Shown here: positions 1 through 9,249 of the stretch, piece by piece | Position numbering within the stretch: position 1 is the stretch's first letter | How the letters are laid out: each line of letters starts with the position of its first letter | Source of the DNA: Bacteroidota bacterium | GTDB taxonomy: Bacteria; Bacteroidota; Bacteroidia; B-17B0; Aurantibacillaceae | Direction of reading: 5' to 3' | Assembly: GCA_030684395.1 (NCBI GenBank) | Contig: JAUXTT010000010.1 | Coordinates: forward strand, 114,675-178,674 | DNA: 64,000 nt | Program-made: the position numbers and the translations under genes | The notes under the pieces: generated by a model | The model's database searches: none | The model's input: only the letters and a program-made list of their open reading frames with translations | What the model was told of the DNA's origin: nothing

Positions 1-531
1 GGATCCAGTCAGGGTTCAATCAGAGTTACGCTAACACGTTGGGACAATACATTAAATCAAAGAATTGCAGTTGCAACCGCTAATCAAACATTATCCGGAA
101 TGGCAATGAGCTGGGCCAATTTCACAATTCCATTCACCTACACTGATGGAGGTACTCCTGATACCTGCATAATTATTTTAAAAGCAAGTGGGGCTAACCC
201 AACTAACAATGACTATCTATGGGTTGATAATCTTGGATTCTCAGGTTCAGTTATTGGAATCGAAAAACATGATTTCTTCTTAACTGACCTGATGATTTTT
301 CCTAACCCTTCAAGCGAAACAATTAACGTTAATCTGAATTTAAAAGTGCCACAAAAAGTAAGCATCGAGTTAACTGATATAAGCGGAAAATTAATTAGCT
401 CAAAAAATGTGGGAATACTGCAAGGTGAATCAATCCAAGTAATCAATATTACAGGAATTGCAAAAGGAATTTACTTCGTAAATGTAATTGGAGAGCAAGG
501 CTCCGAAACAAGAAAAATTGTAATTGAATAA
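1..531 (+). CDS. T9SS cargo protein, C-terminal part (5' truncated)
   Basis: The frame is open from base 1, so the N-terminus lies outside the window; 176 codons are visible. From about residue 98 (MIFPNPSSE) to the end is a type A C-terminal sorting domain of the type IX secretion system, with the usual LTDISGK turn, KGIYFVNV strand and basic final strand RKIVIE. The ~95 residues before it are beta-rich and contain DYLWVDNLGF, a pattern seen in jelly-roll carbohydrate-binding-like modules of surface proteins; that assignment is tentative. By family knowledge the protein is exported through the Sec and T9SS machinery and anchored or released at the cell surface. Only 37 nt separate it from the multicopper oxidase gene, so co-transcription is possible. 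The enzymatic or binding role cannot be told from the visible part. Confidence 0.85.
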   Translation, partial: GSSQGSIRVTLTRWDNTLNQRIAVATANQTLSGMAMSWANFTIPFTYTDGGTPDTCIIILKASGANPTNNDYLWVDNLGFSGSVIGIEKHDFFLTDLMIFPNPSSETINVNLNLKVPQKVSIELTDISGKLISSKNVGILQGESIQVINITGIAKGIYFVNVIGEQGSETRKIVIE

Positions 532-568
532 TTTTTTGTGTTTCGCAAATATTTTAACCATTTGATCC

Positions 569-2281
569 ATGACAAAAACACTCATAATCTGTTTGATAGC
601 ATTAACTCTTCATGGTTTTGCACAAACTCAGTTATTTATTCCTGATACGCTTGTTGGGCCAAACTATACGCTAAGCATGCATAAAGATAGTGTGCAGTTC
701 TTTCCATCCGGAAACATTTCTCACACTTACGCCTTTAATGCAAATCAATATTTAGGACCAACGTTAATTTTCAATAAAGGGACTAGTATAAACATTACTG
801 TAAATAATCAAATTGATGACACCACCACTGTTCATTGGCATGGTATCCACCTCCCTTCAAAATGGGATGGTGGACCACATACATCCATATCACCCGGTAA
901 TACGTGGAATCCCCAATTCACAGTAATGGACAATGCAGCAACATATTGGTATCACCCACATCTCCACATGAAAACTGCCGAACAAGCCATAAAAGGAGCA
1001 GCAGGATTAATCATTGTGCGAGACCCCCTGGAAGCAGCGTTAACCTTACCAAGGAAATATGGTATTGATGATTTTCCATTAGTTGTTCAGTGTCAACAAT
1101 ACGATGTAAACAATCAAGCAATGCCTCTTGGAATGCAGGATAGTACTGTATTGGTAAACGGGGCGAGAGCAAATAATGGTTATTCTGTTTTTGGAAATTT
1201 CCCGGCGCAGCTAGTGAGAATGCGCATACTAAATGCTTCAGGAGAACGGGCTTTTAATTTTGGCTTCAGCGGCAACATGTCATTTTATCAAATTGCTTCT
1301 GACGGTGGTTTGTTGGATGCTCCCTATTCAACTACAAGAGTTCGTTTAGGACCTGGAGAGCGCGCAGAAATAATATTAAACTTAACAGGAATGAATGGGC
1401 AATCTTTTTATTTGATGAGCTATGCATCCGAATTATCAATGGGAATACAAGGTGGCCCTACTATGCCTATGCCCGGAGGACCACCAATGGATAGTCCTTT
1501 AAATGGAATTGATTTTAATATCATGCAAATTAATGTTGTGCCGCAAACGGTTAACCCTGTAACAAACATTCCCTCCGTTCTTACAACTAATAACCCCTAT
1601 TCAACTGGTTCCGCAAACATTACAAGAACAATTCGCTTCACTGCAGACAGTGCAATGGTAATGGACGGTCCGTTTTATTTTAATGACAGTACTTTTAATA
1701 TGATGCGGATGGATTATGAAATTCCGTTAGGCAATATTGAAATTTGGAAATTAGTGAACGAAACAATGGTGGCACATCCTTTTCATATTCATGATGTTCA
1801 GTTTTTTGTGATTGATAGAAATGGAAGCCCTCCTACACCTGAAGAAAGAGGAAGAAAAGATGTGGTGTTGATACCACCCGGAGATTCATTGATGTTCATT
1901 ACAAAATTTGAAGATTTTGCTGATACGATCGTTCCGTTCATGTATCATTGTCATATACTTATGCATGAAGATGATGGAATGATGGGGCAGTTTATCGTAA
2001 AACCAAACCCAACAAGTACAAGCGAAATTATGCTGAATAATTCAATCATAAATATTTATCCAAACCCTGCTAAAAACTCACTAACTGTCAGCATAAATGG
2101 AAATGATTCTTTTACACCTTTTGAAATAAAGGTGTACGATCTGATCGGTAAATTGATTTATTCGGAAACGGCCGGTAAAAGCAGGACGGTAATAAATTCT
2201 TCGAATTGGAATAGCGGGCTCTACAGTATTATAATAAAACAAGGTAAAAACAGTATTCACAAAAAAACAATTATAGAATGA
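569..2281 (+). CDS. Secreted multicopper oxidase with T9SS sorting domain
   Basis: 570 residues. A signal peptide (about 1-19, ending HGFAQ) is followed by cupredoxin domains with all four copper motifs: HWHGIH (89-94), WYHPHLH (127-133), HPFHIH (403-408) and HCHILMHEDDGM (460-471), giving type 1 ligands H403, C461, H466 and M471. A short Met/Pro-rich segment (near 300, PMPGGPPM) recalls the Met-rich regions of cuprous oxidases such as CueO, though it is much smaller. The last ~80 residues, from IYPNPAKNS, form a type A T9SS sorting domain, so the enzyme should be surface-anchored or secreted rather than periplasmic. The likely reaction is O2-dependent oxidation of Cu(I) or phenolics. Its stop overlaps the next start (ATGA), and it leads the metal-efflux cluster, which favours a copper-detoxification role. 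Confidence 0.92.
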   Translation: MTKTLIICLIALTLHGFAQTQLFIPDTLVGPNYTLSMHKDSVQFFPSGNISHTYAFNANQYLGPTLIFNKGTSINITVNNQIDDTTTVHWHGIHLPSKWDGGPHTSISPGNTWNPQFTVMDNAATYWYHPHLHMKTAEQAIKGAAGLIIVRDPLEAALTLPRKYGIDDFPLVVQCQQYDVNNQAMPLGMQDSTVLVNGARANNGYSVFGNFPAQLVRMRILNASGERAFNFGFSGNMSFYQIASDGGLLDAPYSTTRVRLGPGERAEIILNLTGMNGQSFYLMSYASELSMGIQGGPTMPMPGGPPMDSPLNGIDFNIMQINVVPQTVNPVTNIPSVLTTNNPYSTGSANITRTIRFTADSAMVMDGPFYFNDSTFNMMRMDYEIPLGNIEIWKLVNETMVAHPFHIHDVQFFVIDRNGSPPTPEERGRKDVVLIPPGDSLMFITKFEDFADTIVPFMYHCHILMHEDDGMMGQFIVKPNPTSTSEIMLNNSIINIYPNPAKNSLTVSINGNDSFTPFEIKVYDLIGKLIYSETAGKSRTVINSSNWNSGLYSIIIKQGKNSIHKKTIIE

Positions 2282-2658
2282 AAACGAGCATAAAAAAAAT
2301 CATAGCACTTATTATCATAGTATCATCAATTACTGCTTGCGGAAACAAAACCGAGTCAGAAGCCGCCACTACAAAAACCGAAGTAACAAATGGGGAAGCA
2401 ACATCTACTTTTAAAGTTTGGGGTAATTGCGAAATGTGTAAGGAAACCATTGAGGGGTCGTTAAAAGTTGAAGGAATAACTAAAGCGGACTGGAACGTAG
2501 ATTCAAAAATAATTACCGTAACATACGACACCACAAAAATCACTTTGGATCAAATACAAAAAAATATCGCTTCAGTTGGTTACGATAATGAAAAGTATAA
2601 AGGTGACGACAAAGCTTACAATGAATTAGCAGGCTGTTGTCAATACGATAGGAAATAA
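2278..2658 (+). CDS. HMA-domain metal-binding lipoprotein
   Basis: 126 residues. Begins with a lipoprotein signal peptide (lipobox ITAC, acylated C21), then a Thr/Glu-rich linker and one heavy-metal-associated (HMA) ferredoxin-fold domain whose metal site is C51-E-M-C54 in NCEMCKETIE, replacing the usual GMTCxxC. The strand LKVEGITKADWNVDSK and the Gly-Tyr pair (SVGYD) fit the fold. An additional Cys pair sits near the end (GCC, 120-121). The start codon overlaps the stop of the multicopper oxidase by 4 nt, indicating translational coupling. It probably binds Cu(I), or another soft metal, at the outer face of a membrane and hands it to the oxidase or efflux pump; the metal itself is inferred from context. 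Confidence 0.88.
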   Translation: MKTSIKKIIALIIIVSSITACGNKTESEAATTKTEVTNGEATSTFKVWGNCEMCKETIEGSLKVEGITKADWNVDSKIITVTYDTTKITLDQIQKNIASVGYDNEKYKGDDKAYNELAGCCQYDRK

Positions 2659-2704
2659 AACAAGCTAATTAACGTTTGTTTTAAAATTTAATTAATAGAA
2701 TTCG

Positions 2705-2712
2705 TATCTTTG
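2705..2712 (+). promoter_or_regulatory. Bacteroidota -7 box (TATCTTTG) for the His-rich peptide gene
   Basis: TATCTTTG matches the TAnnTTTG -7 consensus of Bacteroidota primary-sigma promoters. A TTTG occurs upstream at 2675-2678, but its spacing (26 nt) is wider than the usual 19-21, so the -33 element is uncertain. The box ends only 2 nt before the GTG at 2715, so the transcript could be nearly leaderless. Confidence 0.5.
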
Positions 2713-2714
2713 CA

Positions 2715-3128
2715 GTGTTGAAAAAGGTACTAGTCATATTTTTACTTCTTCAGGTCATAACCAACAATACTTTTGCGGAAGAATTGGTTAAGATGCCGCG
2801 ACTTTTTACCCATTATTATCATCATGCGCGCGAGCATAAAGACACTAAAGATTTTTTCGATTTCCTTCACAAACATTATTCGGATCACCACCAAAACGAC
2901 AACCATTCTAAAAACCATAGTGAGGAAGATACTGATTGCGCTTTGCCATTTAAACATTGTGGAGGCTGTTGCGTTGGCACTCATGCTCCCGTTGTAGGTT
3001 TCGTTCCTTCTTTTCAAATTGCAGACTACACTTGCTTTCAAGTAAAAGATTTGGGCTTTCCGGCAGAGAACGACCGAATCGAAAGCACTGATGGTCGTAC
3101 TATCTGGCAACCCCCAAAGCTTGCATAA
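2715..3128 (+). CDS. Small His/Cys-rich exported protein of the metal cluster
   Basis: 137 residues if started at GTG 2715; TTG 2718 is the next possible start. No ATG gives an intact signal peptide: the first in-frame ATG (2793) lies behind the hydrophobic leader LKKVLVIFLLLQVITNNTFA. The mature part is full of potential ligands: HYYHHAREH, FLHKHYSDHHQNDNH and HSEEDTDC, then a Cys group FKHCGGCCVGTH. Proteins of this kind often stand directly upstream of CusA/CzcA-type pumps in Bacteroidota and are presumed metal-binding or metal-sensing, but I know of no characterised member. It sits between the HMA lipoprotein and the pump, all on the same strand. The export leader and ligand content are seen; the function is inferred. 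Confidence 0.7.
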   Translation: MLKKVLVIFLLLQVITNNTFAEELVKMPRLFTHYYHHAREHKDTKDFFDFLHKHYSDHHQNDNHSKNHSEEDTDCALPFKHCGGCCVGTHAPVVGFVPSFQIADYTCFQVKDLGFPAENDRIESTDGRTIWQPPKLA

Positions 3129-3244
3129 TTACACGTCCAGTTAATTACTGGCCTGTTGCAGAAATTCCTCTGCACATTTTTCATTTTATTTATTAACCAA
3201 TATAAACAAAGCATTCGCTTGGTTTATGTTATTCATTATAAATT

Positions 3245-6200
3245 ATGCTAGATAAAGTCATACACTTTTCTATAAAGAATAAGCTCATTATCGGATTGCT
3301 CACTCTTGTGCTGATAATTTGGGGCAGCTATTCTTTAACTAAACTGCCTATTGATGCAGTACCCGATATTACCAACAATCAGGTTCAGGTCATAACCGTT
3401 TCGCCATCCCTGGCTGCTGAGGATATTGAAAGGCTGGTAACTTTTCCGGTGGAACAAACTATGGCAAACATTCCCGGGATTGAAGAAGTACGTTCTTTCT
3501 CAAGGTTCGGTTTATCAGTTGTAACTTTGGTTTTCAAAGACAACATTGACGTATACTGGGCAAGGCAACAGGTAAACGAAAGATTGAATGAAGCCAAAAC
3601 AATTATCCCAAAAGGTGTTGGTATTCCCGAATTGGCGCCTGTTACAACAGGATTAGGAGAAATCTATCAATATGTGATTCGTCCGGAAAAAGGGTATGAA
3701 AAAAAATACTCTCCAATGGAATTACGAACCATTCAGGATTGGATCATTCGCCGACAATTACTGGGAACAGAGGGTGTAGCAGATGTAAGCAGTTTTGGAG
3801 GTTACCTGAAACAATATGAAATTGCATTGAATCCGGATAAACTAAGAAGCATGAATATTAGCATCAATGAGGTGTTTAGTGCTTTACAAAAAAACAATCA
3901 AAACACGGGAGGGGCTTATATTGATAAAAAACCAAACGCTTATTTCATCAGAAGCGAAGGTTTGATAGAAACCAAAGAAGATATTGAAAAAATCGTCGTA
4001 AAGGTAAACGCCAATGGTATTCCTGTTTTAATCAGAAATGTTGCAACAGTGGATTTTGGACATGCAACACGTTACGGGGCAATGACTCGAAATGATGAAG
4101 GCGAAGTAGTTGGAGCTGTTGTAATGATGCTAAAAGGAGCTAATTCTTCAAAAGTAATTTACAGCGTAAAAGAGCGCATTAAACAAATCGAAAAAAATTT
4201 ACCTAAAGGTGTTGTAATTGAACCCTTCCTCGACAGGACCAAATTGGTAGACAATGCTATCGGTACGGTTACGAAAAATTTAGCAGAAGGAGCACTGATT
4301 GTCATCTTTGTATTGGTATTACTACTTGGTAATTTCCGTGCAGGATTAATTGTTGCCTCAGTTATTCCGTTGGCTATGTTATTTGCTATTGCATTAATGA
4401 ACTTGTTTGGAGTATCAGGTAATTTAATGAGTTTGGGAGCAATCGATTTTGGTTTAATTGTAGATGGCGCAGTTATTATTGTTGAAGCAACACTACATCA
4501 TTTAACCGGTCGAAAACTCTTTCAAAAATTTGGAGGCAGAAAACTTACGCAGGAAGAAATGAATCATGAGGTATATGATTCTGCTTCAAAAATTAGAAAT
4601 TCAGCTGCTTTCGGTGAGATCATTATTTTAATAGTTTACCTGCCGATTCTTGCTTTGGTTGGTGTGGAAGGAAAAATGTTCAGGCCAATGGCACAAACGG
4701 TTTCATTTGCTATTTTGGGCGCTTTTATCTTATCTCTTACTTATGTTCCAATGATCACTTCTTTGTTTTTAAGTAAAAACACCGTGCATAAACGAAACAT
4801 TTCAGATAGATTGATGGGGCTTTTTCAAAAAGCTTACAATCCAATTATTCGTTTTGCGCTCAAAAGAAAAATGCTTGTTTTAATAACCGCAGTAGTACTG
4901 TTTGTTATAAGTATTACAATATTTATGAAAATGGGCGGAGAATTTATTCCAACATTGGACGAAGGGGATTTTGCAGTAGAGACCCGAACATTGCAAGGCA
5001 GTTCCATTTCACAAACCATTGAAGCCGCTTTAAGGGCAAGCAAAATTCTGAAAGATAAATTTCCTGAAGTAAAAGAAGTAATAGGTAAAGTTGGTTCTTC
5101 AGAAATTCCAACAGATCCAATGCCTGTTGAAGCATGTGACCTGATGATCATCCTTAAAGATAAGTCGGAATGGACAAGTGCAGATACCCGTGATGAATTG
5201 GCAGAAAAAATGGGAGATGCCTTAAAAGTTATTCCGGGAGTAACTTTTGGTTTCCAACAACCTATCCAAATGCGTTTTAATGAATTGATGACCGGAGCCA
5301 GGCAGGATGTAGTAATTAAAATTTATGGAGAAAATCTGAATACCTTAACCGACTACGCCAACAAAATAGGAAAAATCGCATCAGGAGTGGAAGGTGCGCA
5401 GGATATATATATAGAAGAGGTTACGGGTCAATCGCAAATTGTGGTGAAATTCAACAGAGATAAAATTGCGCAATTCGGATTAAATATTGAAGATGTGAAT
5501 ACGATTATAAAATCTGGTTTTGCAGGCGAATCAGCAGGTTATGTTTATGAAGGAGAAAAACGTTTTGATTTAGTCGTCCGGCTGGAAAAAGATAATAGGC
5601 AAGGATTAGACGACATCAAAAACTTATTTGTTACCACCCCGAATGGGAATCAAGTCCCCATAACGCAATTGGCAGAAGTTGAATTTAAGATCAGTCCTAA
5701 TCAAATCCAACGTGATGATGCTAAACGAAGAATTACCGTTGGTTTTAATGTTCGTGGAAAAGATGTGGAAAGCGTTGTAAAAGAGATGCAGCAAAAAATT
5801 GATAAGGGAGTGAAATTCAGTGCAGGTTATTATCCAACTTATGGCGGAACATTTAAAAATCTGATAGAGGCTCGTCAGCGTTTGTCAATAGCTGTTCCCG
5901 TTGCGTTACTGTTGATTTTCATGCTATTGTTCTTTACTTTTCATTCATTCAAACAAAGTATTCTCATTTTTTCTGCAATACCACTTTCCGCTATCGGAGG
6001 TGTATTTGCTTTGTGGTTAAGAGATATGCCCTTCAGTATTTCAGCAGGAGTTGGTTTCATTGCATTATTTGGAGTGGCCGTATTAAACGGCATTGTTTTG
6101 ATCGCAGAATTTAATCGTTTAAAAACAGAAGGTATGACAGATATTAAAGAAATCATCCTGAAAGGAACATCGGTGCGTTTACGCCCGGTAATTATGACTG

Positions 6201-7624
6201 CATTAGTTGCGTCATTAGGCTTTTTGCCAATGGCATTATCCCATGGATCAGGAGCGGAGGTTCAAAAACCTCTGGCAACCGTTGTGATTGGTGGATTGAT
6301 AACTGCAACCCTGCTTACACTTTTGGTGCTACCTGTTTTGTATTGGTTCTTTGAAAAAATGGGGAAATCAAAACCAACTATTCCAGCGAGTGTTACCCTC
6401 GTAGTATTAGCTATGCTGATTCCTTCATTTAGTAATGCTCAATCAAACACTGCACCTGTTACTTTACAACAAGTAATTGACGCGGCATTAAAAAATAATG
6501 CAGGTATTAAAGCCGGTAACTACGAAATTGACTACAGTACTACGCTAAGAAAAACATCCAGCGACATTGGGAAAACACATATATCCCTGATGTATGGTCA
6601 ATACAACTCTCTTAATAATGATAACAATATTTCTATATCGCAGGTTATTCCTTTTCCAACTTTGTTCTCCAGTCAGAGCCAACTTACCAAAGCGAATGTG
6701 AAAGGAAGTGAGTTAAAATTGAAGGTAACAGAAAATGAATTGATCAATCAGGTAAAATCTGTTTATGAAGATATAGAATACTTGAAATCAGAAAGAAAAC
6801 TATTGATGAGTCAGGATAGCATTTATACTTCGTTTTCTAAAGCGGCAAACAGCAGATTTAAAGCAGGTGAAAGTAACTTACTGGAGAAAACAACTGCAGA
6901 AACCCAGTTGATGGAAGTAAAAAATCTACTGGCGCAAAATCAATCAATCATTCTTATTTACCAGTCTCAATTGCAAGCATTGATGAATAGTAAGGTTCCT
7001 ATAGATATTGAACAAAAAACACTAAGCAAGATGGAATTAAGTATCCCGGTTGATAGTGGCGCTTATTCCCAAAATCCATATTTACTTTATTTGAAACAAC
7101 AAATTGAAATTAGCAATAAACAAAAGAAAGTTGAAACAGCAAAAGTATTACCCGATTTCACTATTGGCTATTTTAATCAGTCATTGGTTGGTTACCAAAA
7201 CATCAATGGCACCGATCAATACTTTAACCCTTCAAAACGTTTTAGCGGCTTGCAGCTTGGTGTTTCCATTCCATTGTGGTTTGTGCCGCAAACTGCTAAA
7301 GTAAAAGCTGCAGGCATAAATCAAAAAGTAATAGAGAGCAATACAGAGCAATATCAAACAAGTGTTCAAAGTAAGTATATTCAATACTTTCAGGAATATC
7401 TACAAAATAAAAGCACTTTGGAATATTACGAAAAAAGCGCTCTGCCCAATGCTGAGTTGATAATAAAACAAGCAGATTCAGGTTTCAAAAACGGAGAGAT
7501 CGGATATGTGGAATACCTTCAGGGTATAAAGGGTGCATTAGCAATTAAATCAAATTACCTCAGTAGTTTGAACCAATACAATCAAAGCATTATTAAACTT
7601 GAATTTTTATTAGGTAAAAAATAA
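3245..7624 (+). CDS. CusA/CzcA-type heavy-metal RND pump fused to TolC-like outer-membrane channel
   Basis: 1459 residues, against ~1040 for a stand-alone CzcA/CusA pump. Residues 1-1038 are a complete HME-RND transporter: N-terminal LDKVIHFSIKNK, porter domains, two six-helix bundles, and the proton-relay residues D401, D407 and E414 in DFGLIVDGAVIIVE, which match CzcA D402/D408/E415. From M1039 a second signal-peptide-like segment follows, with a hydrophobic stretch and the signal-peptidase-I-like site FSNA|Q after A1065. Residues 1066-1459 are a TolC/CusC-like outer membrane factor (VTLQQVIDAALKNN, then coiled-coil repeats). The pump exports Cu(I)/Ag(I) or divalent Zn/Co/Cd; neighbours favour copper. 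The adaptor gene follows 18 nt downstream. Fused pump-channel genes are known in Bacteroidota; the internal cleavage site suggests the chain is cut so the channel can reach the outer membrane. Confidence 0.93.
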   Translation: MLDKVIHFSIKNKLIIGLLTLVLIIWGSYSLTKLPIDAVPDITNNQVQVITVSPSLAAEDIERLVTFPVEQTMANIPGIEEVRSFSRFGLSVVTLVFKDNIDVYWARQQVNERLNEAKTIIPKGVGIPELAPVTTGLGEIYQYVIRPEKGYEKKYSPMELRTIQDWIIRRQLLGTEGVADVSSFGGYLKQYEIALNPDKLRSMNISINEVFSALQKNNQNTGGAYIDKKPNAYFIRSEGLIETKEDIEKIVVKVNANGIPVLIRNVATVDFGHATRYGAMTRNDEGEVVGAVVMMLKGANSSKVIYSVKERIKQIEKNLPKGVVIEPFLDRTKLVDNAIGTVTKNLAEGALIVIFVLVLLLGNFRAGLIVASVIPLAMLFAIALMNLFGVSGNLMSLGAIDFGLIVDGAVIIVEATLHHLTGRKLFQKFGGRKLTQEEMNHEVYDSASKIRNSAAFGEIIILIVYLPILALVGVEGKMFRPMAQTVSFAILGAFILSLTYVPMITSLFLSKNTVHKRNISDRLMGLFQKAYNPIIRFALKRKMLVLITAVVLFVISITIFMKMGGEFIPTLDEGDFAVETRTLQGSSISQTIEAALRASKILKDKFPEVKEVIGKVGSSEIPTDPMPVEACDLMIILKDKSEWTSADTRDELAEKMGDALKVIPGVTFGFQQPIQMRFNELMTGARQDVVIKIYGENLNTLTDYANKIGKIASGVEGAQDIYIEEVTGQSQIVVKFNRDKIAQFGLNIEDVNTIIKSGFAGESAGYVYEGEKRFDLVVRLEKDNRQGLDDIKNLFVTTPNGNQVPITQLAEVEFKISPNQIQRDDAKRRITVGFNVRGKDVESVVKEMQQKIDKGVKFSAGYYPTYGGTFKNLIEARQRLSIAVPVALLLIFMLLFFTFHSFKQSILIFSAIPLSAIGGVFALWLRDMPFSISAGVGFIALFGVAVLNGIVLIAEFNRLKTEGMTDIKEIILKGTSVRLRPVIMTALVASLGFLPMALSHGSGAEVQKPLATVVIGGLITATLLTLLVLPVLYWFFEKMGKSKPTIPASVTLVVLAMLIPSFSNAQSNTAPVTLQQVIDAALKNNAGIKAGNYEIDYSTTLRKTSSDIGKTHISLMYGQYNSLNNDNNISISQVIPFPTLFSSQSQLTKANVKGSELKLKVTENELINQVKSVYEDIEYLKSERKLLMSQDSIYTSFSKAANSRFKAGESNLLEKTTAETQLMEVKNLLAQNQSIILIYQSQLQALMNSKVPIDIEQKTLSKMELSIPVDSGAYSQNPYLLYLKQQIEISNKQKKVETAKVLPDFTIGYFNQSLVGYQNINGTDQYFNPSKRFSGLQLGVSIPLWFVPQTAKVKAAGINQKVIESNTEQYQTSVQSKYIQYFQEYLQNKSTLEYYEKSALPNAELIIKQADSGFKNGEIGYVEYLQGIKGALAIKSNYLSSLNQYNQSIIKLEFLLGKK

Positions 7625-7642
7625 TATTTAAACAGAAAAAAT

Positions 7643-8800
7643 ATGAAAAATAAAAAAATCATTACTCAAGTACTTGTGCTGTTATGCATAATAATAACAG
7701 CAAGTTCATGTGGAAATAAACCGGAAGAACTGGCTATGAAGGAAAATCGCAAAGAAGAAATAAGTGTGATCGAATTATCTCCGGAACAAGCAAAAATCAT
7801 TGACCTAAAATTAGGTAAAGTTGAAATGAAAGACCTGAGTGGTGCCATTAAGGTAAACGGAATGCTGGATGTACCGCCGCAAAACTTAGTCAGTATTTCA
7901 GCCCCATTAGGTGGATTTGTAAAAAGCACAGAGCTTCTGCAAGGAATGAAAGTAACAAAAGGGCAAGTAATTGTAGTAATGCAACATACTGACTACATTC
8001 AAATTCAACAGGAATACCTCGAAACGAAAAGTCAGTTGGAGTATTTGGACTTGGAATACAAACGTCAACAGGAATTATCCAAAGAAAATGTAAACTCCCA
8101 AAAAACACTGCAACAAGCCAGGTCACAATATGAAAGTATGTTAGCGAAAAATTCAGGCTTAAAATCAAAACTCATGTTGGTTGGTATTAACTCCGAAAAA
8201 TTAACAAGCCAAAGTATTCAGAACTCAATATCCATTACGACCCCTATTAGCGGATATGTAACTCATGTAAATGTAAACATTGGAGCTTATGTTAATCCAA
8301 CAGATGTGATGTTTAAAATTGTTGATACAGAACATTTACATGCTGAGTTAACCGTTTTTGAAAAGGATATTCCAAAAATTAAACTGGGACAAAAAGTTCG
8401 TTTCACCCTGGCAAATGAAACAGAGGAACGCATTGCAACCGTTTTTCTGATAGGCAGGGAAATTAGTGAAGACAGAACCGTTCGTATTCATTGTCACCTG
8501 GATAAAGAAGACATGGAATTGCTGCCCGGAATGTATTTAAAGGCTTATGTGGAGGCCGGAACAAAAAGCCTCCCTGCCCTACCCGATCAGGCAATTGTAA
8601 ATTTTGAAGGTAAAGATTACATTTTTGTTGCAGGCAAAGAAGTAAATCATTATAAAATGCTGGAAGTAACAAAAGGAATCAGCGAACTGGGGTTTACAGA
8701 AGTTACTTTAGGAAATGAGCTTAGTAGCCAAACTATGATAGTAATAAAAGGAGCATACGATCTTCTTGCCAAATTAAAAAACAGCGATGATGAAGGTTGA
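7643..8800 (+). CDS. RND efflux periplasmic adaptor (CusB/CzcB type), lipoprotein
   Basis: 385 residues. A lipoprotein leader (TASSC) is followed by the membrane-fusion-protein plan: a barrel-sandwich half (LVSISAPLGGFVKSTELLQGMKV), an alpha-helical hairpin (about 120-180, rich in Gln/Glu and coiled), the second half (ITTPISGYVTHVNVNIGAYV) and a beta-barrel with ELTVFEKDIPKIKLGQKV. It links the inner-membrane pump to the outer-membrane channel, and adaptors of this family also deliver the metal ion to the pump. It lies 18 nt after the fused pump-channel gene, completing a tripartite system from two genes. The N-terminal Met triad used by E. coli CusB to bind Cu(I) is not evident, so the substrate cannot be read from this protein. 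Confidence 0.92.
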   Translation: MKNKKIITQVLVLLCIIITASSCGNKPEELAMKENRKEEISVIELSPEQAKIIDLKLGKVEMKDLSGAIKVNGMLDVPPQNLVSISAPLGGFVKSTELLQGMKVTKGQVIVVMQHTDYIQIQQEYLETKSQLEYLDLEYKRQQELSKENVNSQKTLQQARSQYESMLAKNSGLKSKLMLVGINSEKLTSQSIQNSISITTPISGYVTHVNVNIGAYVNPTDVMFKIVDTEHLHAELTVFEKDIPKIKLGQKVRFTLANETEERIATVFLIGREISEDRTVRIHCHLDKEDMELLPGMYLKAYVEAGTKSLPALPDQAIVNFEGKDYIFVAGKEVNHYKMLEVTKGISELGFTEVTLGNELSSQTMIVIKGAYDLLAKLKNSDDEG

Positions 8801-8871
8801 AATACGGATTAGTTAAATACATTCAGAATTAGAAAAAAATACACTAACTTACTATTTCCAAAATAAACATC

Positions 8872-9240
8872 ATGAGTGCAAATAAAATCATCAAAATCAT
8901 GACTATTGCCTTACTATTGGTATCTGTATCCACCTTTGCGCAAAAGGGTAAGGCCAAGAAAATTCAAACGGCTGTAATTAAAACCATGATCTATTGTGAT
9001 CACTGCAAAAAATGTGAAACCTGTGGTGATAAATTTCAAAAAGAATTATATGGCGAGGCCGGAATCAAAAGGGTTGACGTTGACCCTAAAGCGATGACAA
9101 TTACTGTTACTTACGATACACGTAAAACAGATCCGGATAAGATCAGGAAATCCATTTCAAAGCTTGGATATGATGCCGACGACATAAAAGCCGATCCTGA
9201 AGGTGTTGCAAAACTGGACGGTTGTTGTAAGAAAAAATAA
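8872..9240 (+). CDS. Exported HMA-domain protein with expanded Cys site
   Basis: 122 residues. A signal peptide ends at about residue 24 (TFAQ). One HMA domain follows in which the metal motif is expanded to four Cys: C42-D-H-C45-K-K-C48-E-T-C51, with additional His44 in between. The rest keeps the HMA pattern (IKRVDVDPKAMTITVTYDTRKT ... SKLGYD). The C-terminus ends in GCCKKK, echoing the Cys pair at the end of the first HMA protein of this cluster. It probably binds a soft metal in the periplasm or outer membrane space as a chaperone for the pump; which metal is unknown. It follows the adaptor by 71 nt and precedes the Cys-rich lipoprotein by 9 nt. Confidence 0.85.
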   Translation: MSANKIIKIMTIALLLVSVSTFAQKGKAKKIQTAVIKTMIYCDHCKKCETCGDKFQKELYGEAGIKRVDVDPKAMTITVTYDTRKTDPDKIRKSISKLGYDADDIKADPEGVAKLDGCCKKK

Positions 9241-9249
9241 TATTGCCGA

